DNA from: Valencia hispanica
Taxonomy: Eukaryota; Chordata; Actinopteri; Cyprinodontiformes; Valenciidae
Reading direction: 5' to 3'
Length of the DNA: 64,000 nucleotides
NCBI GenBank assembly: GCA_963556495.2
Contig: OY747705.1
Location: forward strand, 39,313,298 to 39,377,297
Shown piece after piece: positions 1 to 11,114 of this stretch. The notes below the pieces were generated by a model. That model was not told the DNA's origin, searched no databases, and worked only from the letters and a program-made list of their open reading frames with translations. The position numbers and the translations under genes were made by a program. Every line of letters starts with the position of its first letter. Positions within the stretch are counted from its first letter, which is position 1.

Positions 1-1840
1 CTAAAATTGTTAAAATCATTCAATCTAAATTGCTCTTCTTCAACAGGGGCCTCACTACCGCCCCTTTAAAGGCGGCAGGAAAGACCCCCGTCTGAAGGGA
101 GCAATTCATCATGGTTAAAATCTCATCTCTAAAAGATAAAATTGCTTAAAAAAGGAAGTGGGAATCGGGTCCAAAACACATGTGGTGGGCCTCACTGAGG
201 AGAAAACTTTATCAAGAGTCCCAGCTTCTACCAGGACAAAACTGTCCAGCGTTTCCTCTGGTAAAGACACACACTCAGATTTGTCTAAAACCATGTTACT
301 CTGAGAAGATAAAATCTTACATTTGATGGTGTCTACCTTCCCTCTGAAGTGGTCTGCGAACTCCTCACAAAGAGTGTTTGAGGGGGTTTTAGGAAATGCA
401 GTAGTAGCTCTGTTAAAAAGTTTATCAATGGTGGAAAAAAGGATTTTGGAATTATTTTTATGTTCCAAGATGATTTTGGAGAAGTATGAATTTCTTGAAT
501 TTCTTACTGCATTGTTGTATAATTTGAGAAGATCTGTGTATATTTAATGGTTTACTGTGGTTTTACTTTTCCTCCATTTTCTCTCTGCCGCCCTTCTCTT
601 CATTTTTCGGAGGTTTTCATTTTTCCACGGCGTTGCACCTTTAGATTTTAAACTTTTAACTTGTAGTGGAGCAAGCCGGTCAAGAGTGGACTGAAGCCTT
701 CTGTTAAAATCCTTGACAATAAAATCACAGGGGGCAGGAAAAACAATAGGAGGATTCTTTTTAAAAAATTTCCAGAAAACCTGCAGCCACTTCAGGGGTT
801 AGATGGCGCTTCCTGACAGTTCTCACAGAGGTCTCCTGCTGAATAAAACTGGTAATGTTAAAAAACACACAGTAGTGGTCAGAGACAGCCAAGTCAACAA
901 CAGAGGACACACGGGTGGACAGGCCATGCGTGATGACCAAGTCCAGGGTGTGTCCTTTGTTGTGAGTCGGCTGCATGACATGTTGGCTAAAATCCATATA
1001 AGTCAGGATGTTTAAAAAATCTGTTGATAAAGGATCTAAAAGGTTATCTATATGTAAATTAAAATCACCAGCTAAAATGATCCTTTTAAAGGAGTTGTGC
1101 AAAATTGATAAAAACTCTGAAAATTCTTGAATAAAAAGTGCACTCTTTTTAGGAGGTCTATAAATTGTGACACATAAAATCGGAGGAGTGCTAAAAACAT
1201 TAGCATTATATTCAAAAGTAAAATAGTTATCAAATAAAACAGGTTTGCCGGAAAGTGTTGATGAACTTCCGCCTCCCCTTTTGCTACTCCTCGTAGAATA
1301 AGTGAAGTTAAAATTAAGTGGGGAGGCCTCTGTAAGAACAACAGGGGCATCTGCACTTAGCCAAGTTTCTGTTAAAAATAAACAATGAAGATTATGGTCT
1401 AAAATCAGATCATTTATTATAAAAGTTTTGTTCAGCAGAGAGCGAACATTAAAAAGTGCCATATTAATAGTGATTGGAGATGGAGGCACTGTATGATTTA
1501 CTGAAAGTTGGGCTTTTGGCAACTTTTTGAGATTATTTGGATTGCATTTGTTCGGTTTATGATTTTTAGTCTTCTCTCTGCTGATAATAACAGGTATGAA
1601 TGAGGTAGAACAAGGTCCAAGTCCAGTATGTGAGTTACTGTTAAAATCAGGGGTGAGTTCATAGAAGCAGGGACCATTTGCACATCGGGATGTGGCGGAG
1701 GAATCAGAGAGGGCAGGGGCAGCTGTGGCCAGTGTAGCTGACAGGGGGGGCGTGGACATGGCAGGCTCAATGTTAGAGTACGAGTGCCTTGTATATTTAG
1801 ATGGAGCCCATCTGGTCCAAACAGGTGCTTCCTGCCCCAA
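1..1840 (-). pseudogene. LINE ORF2 relic: APE-type endonuclease and start of RT
   Basis: The 761-1840 part is an open 359-codon stretch overlapping the end of ORF1 in another frame. Its endonuclease domain starts at MALFNVRSLLNKT and contains LFLTETWL, the catalytic-type block LAGDFNLH, TLDLVITHG and the C-terminal SDHYCVFF. Further left, 115-468 continues the connector to the RT (PTTCVLDPIPTSFF), and about 30-110 gives GVFPAAFKGAVVRPLLKKS, the lead-in to RT block 0/1. The frame is broken between 761 and 468 and by a stop at about 30. The rest of the RT is outside the window. Confidence 0.75.
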
Positions 1841-2770
1841 AAAATGTTAAAATTGTCTATAAAACCAATATTGTGAACGGCGGTGATGGAGGAGAGCCAA
1901 GTATTAAGGGATAAAAGTCTGTTAAAACGGCCAATTCCTCTGCCGATATTGGGAGTGGGGGCAGAAATAAAAACAGAGATGTGTGTTTTCTAGAAGATTA
2001 AAATGGTGAATAAAATCCGGCTGCAGGAGCTCAGACTGCTGTTTATAAATGTCATTGGTGCCAGCATGAATCACAACTTTACTCACAGATTTGTGATGAT
2101 CAATGAGCTACAGAATCTGTTCGGTAATGTCCGTGACAGTAGCTCCAGCGAAACACAGTGTAGGGGCTCCTCTCATCCTCACGTTTCTGATGATAGAGTC
2201 CCCGATGATGAGTGTGGTGGGCGGCGGGTCTGCAGGTGGATGTTTGCGCTGGGCAGAGGATCGTTCACCATCCAGGACTTGCTGTATGCCAGGTGTAGAA
2301 GCTTCCCCAGGACTTCAGCGATGTTTAATCGGCCCATAGGGCTCGTTCCGTGAGTTCGGGGTGAAGTGGAGCACTCCTCGGTGAGTTCTGGCTGCAGCCC
2401 GGGGTTTGGCGCGACGTGGGGGGCTGCAGGACTCCGGCTGTTGCTCCTGCTGCTGGGAGGGATAAGGCGGCGCTCTTACGGAGCTACGGCCACCAGGGGC
2501 TGTCAGAGGAGGGAAATCCGCATCCAGGGCGCTGAAACGGTTTGATAGAGGCAGGCAGGTTGGAGGAGAGCGGTGGCGGCTGCTCCAAGTGCCTCCACCG
2601 CGGCCGGGCCCAACTGTTAACCGGGCACCCTGGAGCACCGGAGTGGAGCTGATGGGGGCTTTTGCTTTAGCCCCCTGCTGGAACCAGCGGTCCTCCTCTG
2701 CTGCAGATGTTACGCGGGCGTTTGGCACCCAGAGTCCACCTGGAGGCCCAGCGATGGATCCTCCCCCCAC
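1498..2770 (-). pseudogene. LINE ORF1 relic with SGNH-type esterase domain
   Basis: One reading frame runs from about 2770 through a proline/serine-rich leader containing LSNRFSALDADFPPL to an SGNH-hydrolase-like domain: block I LIIGDSIIRN (GDS at 2195-2203), block III VVIHAGTND (about 2052-2075) and, after a one-base frameshift near 1985-1995, block V FGPDGLHLN (about 1800-1825). The Ser, Asn and Asp/His positions of the family are therefore all visible. Two nonsense codons (TGA at 2315-2317, TAG at 2108-2110) and the frameshift make this copy non-functional. In L2/CR1 LINEs the domain belongs to the ORF1 RNA-binding protein; its role in transposition is not settled. No ATG start is visible at the 5' end. 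Confidence 0.75.
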
Positions 2771-2775
2771 AGACG

Positions 2776-4285
2776 CTGCAGTTAAAATGTATTTAATATT
2801 GGATGATCAGAGCAATAGATCCCTCACCCGGTCAGAGTTTTCAGACCTTTTTGATATTTCAGGGCTTCCCACACCATGTTTTCTTAAAACATGTGCAGAA
2901 ACTATGGAAAGGCAGACAGGCATGTGGCTTTATGTTGGAGCCTGTAGATCACAGTAGCCAACTCTCTTTGCCAACACTAATCGAATGCAACAAGATCCCT
3001 AATAATCGTTCAGAAATACCAACACCAGAGGTGGCCTTGGGTCATAGTCACTTGAAACACCTAGCAAAGCATATCCCCAAGCTTGACCAACAAGCCCCTA
3101 TTGTGCTCTTGTCAGCTAGAGACGTAATTCGGGTCCACAAGGTTAGAAGACAAGTAAACGGCCCACATAACGCACCCTACGCCCAGAAACTGGATCTGGG
3201 TTGGGTAATTGTCGGCGATGTGTGCATTGGAGATGTTCACAAGCCATCTGTGGTTAGCTCCTACTATACAAACATCTTAAGAAATGGGTGGCCATGTCTT
3301 TGAGCCATGTCCAAGGAGTTGCATCGTGAAAGAGAAATATTGTAGTCATGGACCTCCCTCAGTCCTTGTTTTGAACAAAGGCTGCTCCACCAGTGAAGTA
3401 CAGAGTTTCTCAGACAGTGATGTCTTTAGGCAAACAATGGATGACGACTCAGAGGCTCCTTCAATAGAGGACATCCAGTTCCTGGTCATTATGGACCGAG
3501 AAGTACATCAGGATGAATGAAATAACTGGGTGGCTCTTCTGCCTTTCAGATTGCAGCAGATTGTCTCCCGGACAACCGTGCACAAGCACTTGAGCGATTC
3601 TTCTTACTGCAGCGTACTTTCAGGAAAAAACTTGAAATGAAAGAACAGTTCCTGGCATTCATGGAGAAGATCTTTCAAAATGGACATGCAGAAGGGGCAC
3701 CTCCATTATAACCTGGAGAGGAACATTGGTATTTACCTTGCTTTGGGGTCTATCATCCCAATAAACCCTCTCAAATAAGAGTTGCTTTTGATTCTAGTGC
3801 CCAGGCTAAAGGTCTCTCTTTAAACCAAGTACTTCTGACTGGGCCTGACCTCAACAACAACCTCATCGGGGTCCTTCTACGGTTTCGGAAAGAACCAATC
3901 GCCTTCACAGTGGACATACAGCAAATGTTCTTCTACTTCTATGTGGACGATGGGCTGAAATCTCTTCCCACTCCAGATGCAGCAATCAGCCTCCTGAAAA
4001 GAACCCAGGAGATGTTATCTTGCTTTAATCTCAGGCTACATAAGCTTGCTTCAAACAGCAAAGAGGTTATGGAAGCCTTTCCATGTAATGATCATGCCAC
4101 AAACCTAAAAGACCTGGACCTCGATTCTGGCAACCTACCAACGCAACGCAGCCTTGGTATACTTTGGGACTTGGATTCTGACTGTTTCAGGTACCACGTG
4201 CAGGATAAGACTCGACGTTGAATCATCTCTACTGTATAAAGTCTACACGATCCTCTTGGATTTGTGTCTCCCATCACTATACAGG
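2776..4285 (+). pseudogene. BEL/Pao pol relic: protease and reverse transcriptase
   Basis: 2776-3300 matches the BEL/Pao protease region: MYLILDDQSNRSLTRSEF, then LLSARDVIRVHKVRRQ, NAPYAQKLDLGWVIVGDVC. 3720-4221 matches the RT: PCFGVYHPNKPSQIRVAFDS, GPDLNNNLIGVLLRFR, FTVDIQQMF, FYVDDGLKSL. The FTVDIQQMF and YVDD blocks are nearly adjacent, while the family has many residues of palm domain between them, so an internal deletion removed part of the RT. Stops near 3303, 3519 and 4221 break the frame. Confidence 0.75.
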
Positions 4286-4286
4286 G

Positions 4287-4558
4287 TAGGGCTGGCCGAT
4301 ATGGCCTGAAAATAAAATTACAGATTTTTTCACACCAAATCTGATTTCCGATTTTAATCAAATTTTTTTCTTTTTCCCCTTACTTCCTTAAACAGAAATA
4401 ACAAATGACAGAATCTATTTTCTAAACTCTTATTTTAATATCTCCTTTGGGAGTCTACCTCAATTCAAAGTTGTGTGAAAAATCTCGATTTTCCCAAAAA
4501 TAAATCTTAAATGGCAAATTTGAATTAATCGATAAAATCGATTTATCGCCCAGCCCTA
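4287..4558. mobile_element. Small non-autonomous hAT element (family A, 272 bp)
   Basis: Termini TAGGGCTGG...CCAGCCCTA are inverted. Flanking 8-bp target duplications are atacaggg (4279-4286) and atacagag (4559-4566), 7 of 8 identical. It is inserted inside the BEL RT/RNase H region. The body contains the same ATCGATTTATCG-type end and poly-A/T blocks as the copy at 44464-44788, in the opposite orientation. No coding capacity. Confidence 0.88.
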
Positions 4559-4566
4559 ATACAGAG

Positions 4567-5306
4567 TAAAGCCCTTCTTTATGAGTTTACTGCAGATTCC
4601 CCTGACTGGGATGCTGCCCTCCCATCAAAATAGGAGAAGTTGTGGGAGGATTGGAGAAACTCTCTCTAAGAGCTTCAGCATTTCAAAATCCCGAGGTCTT
4701 ACACACATGTACCACCATCAGCTGCCAAGCAAATAGAACTCTGCATTTTCTCAGATGCTTTAGAGAGAGCAGTAGCGACAGTTGCATATTTGAAGACTGT
4801 GCATGCAGATGGAAAATGCTACACAGGGATGATTGCAAGCAAGGCTAAACTTGCTCCTCGCCCAGGATACACCATACCCCGTCTTGAGCTTTGTGCACCA
4901 GTCATGGCGGTAAATCTTGCTGAGGTCCTCACCTCTGAAATGGACACAACTTTCGATGCAGTCACCTTCTTCACAGACAGCAAGGTCGTGCTCGGATACA
5001 TATACAGTGAGAAAAGGAGGTTTCATGTATTTGTACATAACCGAGTTCAGAGGATCAGACGCAGCACACTGCCACAGCAGTGGCGATACGTACGCACTGA
5101 GAATAATCTTGTGAACATTGCAACACGACCAATCCCAGCAGACCAGTTGAAGGACACAGCATGGTTCACTGGACCAGCATTCTTATCACAGCCTAGAGAC
5201 AGGTTGCCTGCAGATCGGATATTTGAGCTTTTGGAACCAGAGTATGATCCTGAGATCAAACCACAAGTAACAACAAGGTTGCTCATGTTGGATGACTCTC
5301 ATTAGA
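4567..5306 (+). pseudogene. BEL/Pao pol relic: RNase H region
   Basis: Downstream of the hAT insertion the pol frame resumes. 4790-5305 is an open stretch with ASKAKLAPRPGYTIPRLELC, the typical BEL/Pao RNase H block, then FFTDSKVVLGYIYSEKRRF, VFVHNRVQRIR, and QWRYVRTENNLVNIATRPI. The D in FTDSKVVL corresponds to an RNase H catalytic position. 4567-4790 shows SDALERAVATVAYLKTV with frame disruptions. It ends in a stop at about 5304. Confidence 0.78.
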
Positions 5307-5599
5307 GCTGTTGGTGCTTTAATTCATGTCATTCAATGCTTCAAAAAAGAGCTGAGTGTAACCTCTGATGACTGTAAGGGATGGCACTGGTGTCCCAGGC
5401 ACCTATCAGTCGATGTCCTCAGCCAAAGCACTACAGTCATCGTCAGAACGGTTCAGCATGAAGCCTATGGAAAAGAGCTGGAACTACTTGCTTCCATCAA
5501 AGGTATTCCAAAGAACAGCCCACTGTGGTCCTTGGATCCTTTCATTGACTAAAATGGACTGTTAGGGTCGGAGGTCGCCTTAATAGGGCAAGTTTAGGA

Positions 5600-6764
5600 T
5601 CTGATGAAAAAAGCCATTGATCTTGCTTGGTCGGTATCATGTAACTACCCTCATAGCTCATAATTTTCACAATGAGCCTCAACATCAAGGACGGCATTTT
5701 ACTGAGGGAGCTATTAGATCTGCTGGATACTGGATTATTGGGGGTAAACCATGTGTGAGCAAATTAATTTGCTCACACATGGCGAGTGTGTCACATGGCG
5801 AGTGTGTCACATGCCCAAGGCTCAGGAAAAGGTGTGAGGTTCAAAAAATGGCTGACCTTCCCCTGGCCTGTATCTGCTAGTCGCACAAGGGGTGGCCACG
5901 CAGAGAACAAAAGGTGGGCAGTTCTTTTCACCTGTTTAAGTGTCAGAGCTATTCATCTTGAGGTCAACGAATCTCTGGACACCTCCAGTTTCATAAATGC
6001 CTTCAGGAGGTTCTTGGCAATCCGAGGACCTGTAAAGCACATACGCTCCGACAGGGGCACTAATTTCATTGGAGCCTCAAAGGCCCTGGGAATCCCATCT
6101 AACGCTGATGGAGAAACTGTGGAGAAGTTTCTTTCAGAGCATGCATGCATGCTCTTGGACCTTTAACACTCCACAATCTTCTCACATGGGGGGAGTATGG
6201 AAAAGGATGATTGATGTCACACGTTGCATTTTGGATTCAATGTTTCTCCAAATGGGATCTTCCAAACTTACTCATGAGGTGCTCGTAACATTCTTGGCAG
6301 AGGTCACCGCCATTGTGAAAAACAGATCATTAGTACCAGTCTCTAATGATCCCATGGATCCCTTCATTCTCACACCAGCAACATTGTCGACTTAAAAGGT
6401 GGGTCCTTGTCCTGCACCTACAGGAGAGTTTGGCGATAAGGACTTATTCAGACAGCAGTGGCGCAGGGTCCAGAACCTGTCTAACACGTTTTGGGACAGA
6501 TGGCGCAAGCAGTACTTGTCAACACTGCAAACCCGCAAGAAGTGGACTTGTGAACAACCAAGTCTAAAACCAGGAAGTGTAGTACTTCTCAGAGACAATC
6601 AGTCTAAAAGAAATGACTGGCCTCCTGGGATTGTTACTGAGGTGTACCCCAGTGAAGATGGACATATTCATAAGGTTCAAGTCCAAGTGACAAGGATAGA
6701 CGGCACAAAGTTGTTCTTACGACCTGTGAGTGACACAGTTTTGCTCATTTCTTCAGATGCTTAA
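5600..6764 (+). pseudogene. BEL/Pao integrase relic and C-terminal domain
   Basis: 5617-5880 contains the zinc-binding H2C2-type region (GRYHVTTLIAHNFHNE, QHQGRHFTEGAIRSAGYWI, CVTCPRLRKRCEVQKMADLP), with a small tandem duplication near 5777-5810. 5880-6166 holds the core: RWAVLFTCLSVRAIHLEV and IRSDRGTNFIGASKAL (second catalytic Asp region), then HMGGVWKRMIDVTR. 6399-6764 holds the conserved C-terminal domain ending in the usual QVQVTRIDGTKLFLRPV block. Frameshifts and stops separate the segments. Confidence 0.8.
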
Positions 6765-6828
6765 ACTGTGACTTGCTTGAGATTTTCTAGAAGAGAAGTG
6801 AAACCCCTTGGAGTTTCAAACATGGAGT

Positions 6829-7316
6829 GTTCTGTCACATTTGCAAGTATTGCAATTTCACAGTTTTATACTTGTAGGCATGTGTTGTTGCCATCTAGTG
6901 GCTGAATTTGGTACTACATTTAAGTGAGTTTGCGGCCGTTTGATGATGTCAGAAAAAGAAGACACAGGTATGAGAGAGCTAAAAAGCATGGTCTGTTCTA
7001 AGCAACACTGCGACTTCTTCAACTCCAAGTTGGTCTTTGAAAGCATTGTTGGTATGTAACCAAACTTGTGAGTGATATTTCTGTTGATAAGGATTATAAT
7101 TAAGTATTTGTAATGAAGTAGCATTTATTTTTACACAGAATTTGCAACTGGATGATAATTATCCTGCCGCTTAGCAGATTTGTTCTTATGTGAATATTGA
7201 ATTATTTGTTACTGTTTGTGATTTTTAAGAAACATTTTGTGTTCATTTCTCAGTTTTACCCTACTCCAACTGGCTTCAGTAAAGAGTCAACGTGAGCCCT
7301 CTTGTTTGTGTGGTCA
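6829..7316 (+). repeat. Possible 3' LTR of the BEL/Pao relic
   Basis: The pol frame stops at 6764; TGTTCTGTCACA begins at 6829 shortly after a purine-richer stretch, and TG...CA limits can be drawn to about 7316. With no 5' LTR in the window, no second copy is available to confirm the limits. Treat both ends as approximate. Confidence 0.25.
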
Positions 7317-8036
7317 TTTTAGAGAGGAGTTTATCTGAGTGTCGACTCCAGCAAGGTGCTGGAGGTAGAGGACATGACAGTCATTTCTGTCAAATATTTT
7401 CCAAATTTTTTTCAGAAAAACCAAATTTCTAGTCTTGATGATTGTTTTCTGCCATGACATTTAAAGTGAATAGGCAATAAAAACAAACCAAGCCCCATCA
7501 AGCCAGAGCCCTGGAAATCTCTGTTACCCTTAGCATTAGACATGTTTACGTTCCAGCTGTACAATGTGAAGCAGCCCCCTCTCTAGCAGTGTTTTCCTGC
7601 ATGTATGTGTCTGAAGTGCGGTTGGAGAATTGCTCGTCTTCCTGAGCTGACGGTTTCACATCCACATTTTTCTGCCGGCTGATTTTAACAGAGGAAAAGC
7701 TTAATTGGGGTTAATTATTCCAATCCATCTGTGAAGCTGTGTGTGAGACAGAAGGAGAGAGTTTGTGTGTGTGGCAACATGTCAGGCCCTGAAACCCAAA
7801 TCCAAAGCCAGCGCTCCCTTGCTTTCATCTTATTCATATGCTTGTGAAAAAATAAACATGCGGGCCATGAACAGAACAGGCTTGGGAGGGTGGTGACGAA
7901 GCAGGAATGTGGGCAAAGGACTGGTGTGATGGAGACGCAGCTGGATTTCGCTTACCTCAGATACTTCCAGACTCAAAGGACATGATTGAAAATGCAAAAT
8001 AAGAAGCTAAGACTAATATTATGTGCTGTTAGTTAC
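7317..8036. other. Intron 11, unique-looking sequence
   Basis: No ORF or repeat recognised. About 7600-7950 has balanced composition and few low-complexity runs; it could be conserved noncoding sequence, but that cannot be judged from one sequence. Confidence 0.5.
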
Positions 8037-8155
8037 CTCTTCTACCGCCAATAAACTCATCTCTGCAGTTTTGCATCAGCTGCAGGATCCACTTGTGTTG
8101 AGCGTAGATGCACTGCCAGGCTGGGTCCCCTGGAGCATGCAGGTCTGAAAGGTAC
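8037..8155 (-). CDS. exoc2: exoc2 exon 11 (last exon in the window)
   Basis: Encodes residues 357-397: [39 protein letters not shown]. Acceptor CCACTCTAG|GTACC. The donor is placed at AGAAGAG|GTAACT (8036/8035). A second GT at 8045/8044 would shorten the exon by 9 bp in the same phase; the longer form matches the family's residue spacing better. The remaining Sec5 exons were looked for between 1 and 8036 and not found, so intron 11 is longer than 8 kb. Confidence 0.93.
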
Positions 8156-8720
8156 CTAGAGTGGGCAAAAACAGACAAGATAAATCAGTAATACAAAATA
8201 AAAATAAATAAAGGAATCCTAGCTGTATTTTGTGTTAATCCATCTCTCACTAGGCATTTCTAAGCAGTAGGAGGTAATCGTCAACTTAAATCACCCAATT
8301 CTACAAATTTCCATCAGCATGTATTCAAGTTAAGTGCAAAGAAAATGATCTTAAAGACACACAGATAGGCGACACATCATATAGTAAAACAAGGGAACGT
8401 CAATTTAAATTGTTTATTTTCAGTGTATTTTCAGAATTGCCCAATCCTTTAAAAAGCTGGCACTCCTTTATGTAGTTTTTGTAGTCTCCAGAAAGTTCAA
8501 TCACCATCAAGTGTTCCAAACAGCACTGGTCTTGCTGGACCAGAAAGTGCCTTAAATACATATTCTAATTAAATCAGAATGTTTCATGCCAACAAATGCA
8601 TAGTAGGAAAGAAATTGAAAGTTTAGCACCCCTAGTGGTACATGAAAAATGGAGATTTAATTTCATCACATCAATAAAATATCTTTACAAGTGGCCCAAG
8701 CAAGAATAATTTCACACATA

Positions 8721-8985
8721 TCAGAATCAGCTTTATTCAGCTAGTTTGTGTAAACAAACAAGGACTTTGACTTCGATTCCACTTTGAGCTCAGTGTACAC
8801 ACATTTTAAATATAAATATATGAATTTGGTTAGAAAATCTTTTGTTTTTTTAAAGAAAAAACATAAAAGATTTAGAGTAGCTGTCTTTACCACTGATGCT
8901 TGAAAATAATTAATACATTGTTTTGTAAACAAAGTATTATGGACGAGATATATCAAACAATACAGACAAATAAACATCTAGTAAA
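8721..8985. repeat. Dispersed fish repeat (TCAGAATCAGCTTTATT type)
   Basis: Starts ATCAGAATCAGCTTTATTC, followed by GTTTGTGTAAACAAACAAGG and TTTGACTTCGATT, a pattern I recognise as a common teleost retroelement-tail repeat. The right limit is vague, merging into AT-rich sequence. It lies in exoc2 intron 10. Confidence 0.5.
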
Positions 8986-10904
8986 AATCACTTTGATCCT
9001 GCAGTGAAATGAAGGATGCCAACACAATTAGCTGTGCGACACTGTAGGGACAGAAAAAGGATAACGAATTAAAATAACTATTTTCTTTATTTAACCCGGC
9101 TCTGGATGAATATTAAATAAATAAATAAAACAAAGTGAAGCCATACGAATATGTAAAACATTTGCGTTAACACGTTTGATATAAATAAATAAAAAACAAA
9201 AGTAAAACAAGTGGGTAAAAATAAATAAATGAAAAAAAAAAGAATAATCAACATGTAAAAATGAATCCATAAGTAAAACACAAAAAATTATGATGTAATT
9301 ATAGGTGATATAATTTTTATATAACATTTTATATTAAATAAAAAACAATTAGAAATATCTTCAAAGAAGTTACTGGAGATAATTTTTGTTTCCAGATGTT
9401 TCTGTAGATTTCCCATAAATACAGAATGGATATTGCAATGTCGCACAAAACGTGGCAAGTAATTTTAGCTGTAAGCAGTCCAGCCCACAAAATTATAACA
9501 CCGAGTAAAAGAATGGCTTTCGGAAAAGAAATGCCAAGTAAAAATCATCAGAGCCAGAAAAATGACTTCTGCTCTTTTTGTTTCCCTTAAAAATAAGTAG
9601 ATACATATATTATAAATACAGACATTTTAGACAAAAGAAAAATATTTACATCTTTGTTCCTAATGAGATAAAGCATGTATCGGACCAGACAAAAAAAAGA
9701 TTTTTAATAGTTAAAAATCTGTTAAACAGTTCTTTGTAATTAAAGAATGAAAAACTATTTGCATGAAAAGAAAAGTAGACACCAATATTTGTCTCACTCT
9801 AAAGAATGCATCCAACACTAGGTAGTTTTTACGCCTCAGAGAACAACATCAACCTGTACTGGGACTACGGATGGAAATTAGCCTACATGGCTAACTACGG
9901 CACATTTACATGTTGAAAATAAACATGTTGATTAATGTGTACTGTCCCAATTTAAATAAATAAATTCAAAAATTCAAATAAGAATAAATAAATAATAAAA
10001 ATCTGAACTAAATAAGTATTTCGCAAAAATAATTCAGGAGGATCATTATCTCTGTGACTGTAAAATAAAATGTGTATTTTGTAAATCCAGGCATGAATTA
10101 GGCATTTAGAGTATTCTTTGATCATCTGAAGTCCAGTCCACCCAAGTAATCCTGATTCATCTCCAAGGAGTTTTGATTTCCTGGGCGCCCTTCCAGCGCC
10201 CTCTGGGATGTCAGTTGATTCCGCCTCTGAGATTTGGCCTAATTTCTTCTGCCGTCATGCAGCAAAACCAGCTGCTCGTTTGTTTCTCATTAAGTGGCAT
10301 CTTTTTAAAAGTTTGAGTGAGACCCACACGAAGAAAGGCACCCAGCTCCCACCCTCCACACGAAGGGTAAACAGGAGCTGAGTGGGCGTTAGGAGCTGTG
10401 CCTAATGCACCGAGATGAAAGATGTTACCATGTGGTAGGGAGCTGGTCTCTGTGATCCTGACAGGTTGGTACTAACAATAATAAATCGGCACAGACCGCA
10501 AGTATGAACGGACGGATAGATGGAGGAAAAAAAGGAGGGAAAGAAAGGCAGAGGAGTGAAGAAAAATAGAAGCAAAAACAAGGCCACGTAAAAGAAAGAT
10601 GAGAAGAATCATGGAGAGTAAAGTGAGAGGCAAAAAAAAGAGAAGAAAACTGGACGTTGATGGAGGTTGAAGTTTTAGTAAACAGAGATAAACAGACATA
10701 AAAGAAACCAGAATGAGAGCAAGAGCAAAATATAAAAGATTTATCATGACTTTGTATTGAATATTTTGAGGGTGAACGCAAAAAGATGACTGTTCAAAGT
10801 ACGAGGGCAAAGCCTTTGTGTAAAAGAAATCAAAGGTTGGAGACACACAGAGAAAGACAAATGATGTATAACAGCCAGAGAGAATTAGAGAGCTATAAGG
10901 AGAC
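8986..10904. other. Intron 10, AT-rich and purine-biased sequence
   Basis: 9113-9240 has repeated AAATAAATA runs. 10490-10700 is strongly purine-rich on the plus strand (GGAGGAAAAAAAGGAGGG...). The long minus-strand open frames over 10400-10960 follow from that bias; only the part overlapping exon 10 is coding. Confidence 0.6.
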
Positions 10905-11007
10905 CTGATGTATCTCTTTTGGTCGTGAAGAGTCGACGGCGTCTGCAGTAGTTTTTCCAACAGGAGATTTCTCAGGGCTTCGATTCTCGTCTCAACCTCC
11001 GCGTAAA
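10905..11007 (-). CDS. exoc2: exoc2 exon 10
   Basis: Encodes residues 323-357: [53 protein letters not shown] across the exon 10/11 join is diagnostic of vertebrate Sec5. Acceptor GCACTCCAG|TTTACG, donor ATCAG|GTCTCC (GT then CTCC, weak). 103 bp, phase 1 in and 2 out. Confidence 0.95.
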
Positions 11008-11114
11008 CTGGAGTGCAAAATGAAAACAGCTTTTCAACATCAACTATTTAGTTGGTATCATTCATTTGCTAAGGTAAGAAGCCCAAAAAAATGTAGAAAA
11101 AAAATAAAATTAAC

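Larger units (their letters stand above)
1..2770 (-). mobile_element. L2-clade LINE, runs off the left edge
   Basis: A long minus-strand LINE copy: ORF1 with an esterase domain, ORF2 endonuclease, and the start of the reverse transcriptase at the window edge. The 5' end meets the BEL/Pao relic near 2755-2775. The esterase-bearing ORF1 with an APE-type endonuclease ORF2 fits the L2/CR1 group of fish LINEs. The 3' end is not in the window. Confidence 0.8.
2771..6828 (+). mobile_element. BEL/Pao LTR retrotransposon relic, 5' part cut off by the L2
   Basis: Plus-strand pol domains appear in the BEL/Pao order: aspartic protease-like, reverse transcriptase, RNase H, integrase zinc-binding and core, then the C-terminal domain. 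No gag or 5' LTR is present; the relic starts abruptly where the minus-strand L2 begins, so the missing 5' half may lie beyond the L2 outside the window. A 272-bp hAT element interrupts it at 4287-4558. Many stops and frameshifts show it is dead. Confidence 0.8.

Noticed and set aside
2003..2957. Plus-strand open frames of 116 and 122 codons
   Set aside because: They are antisense to the L2 ORF1 or run across the L2/BEL junction; the 3' part of the second is the BEL protease frame.
1..8036. Search for further C-terminal exoc2 exons
   Set aside because: No segment matching the family's next exons was found; the region is filled by mobile elements.
10425..10960. Minus-strand open frames of 118 and 162 codons
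   Set aside because: Only 10905-10960 is real coding (exoc2 exon 10); the rest is intron read through a pyrimidine-rich tract.
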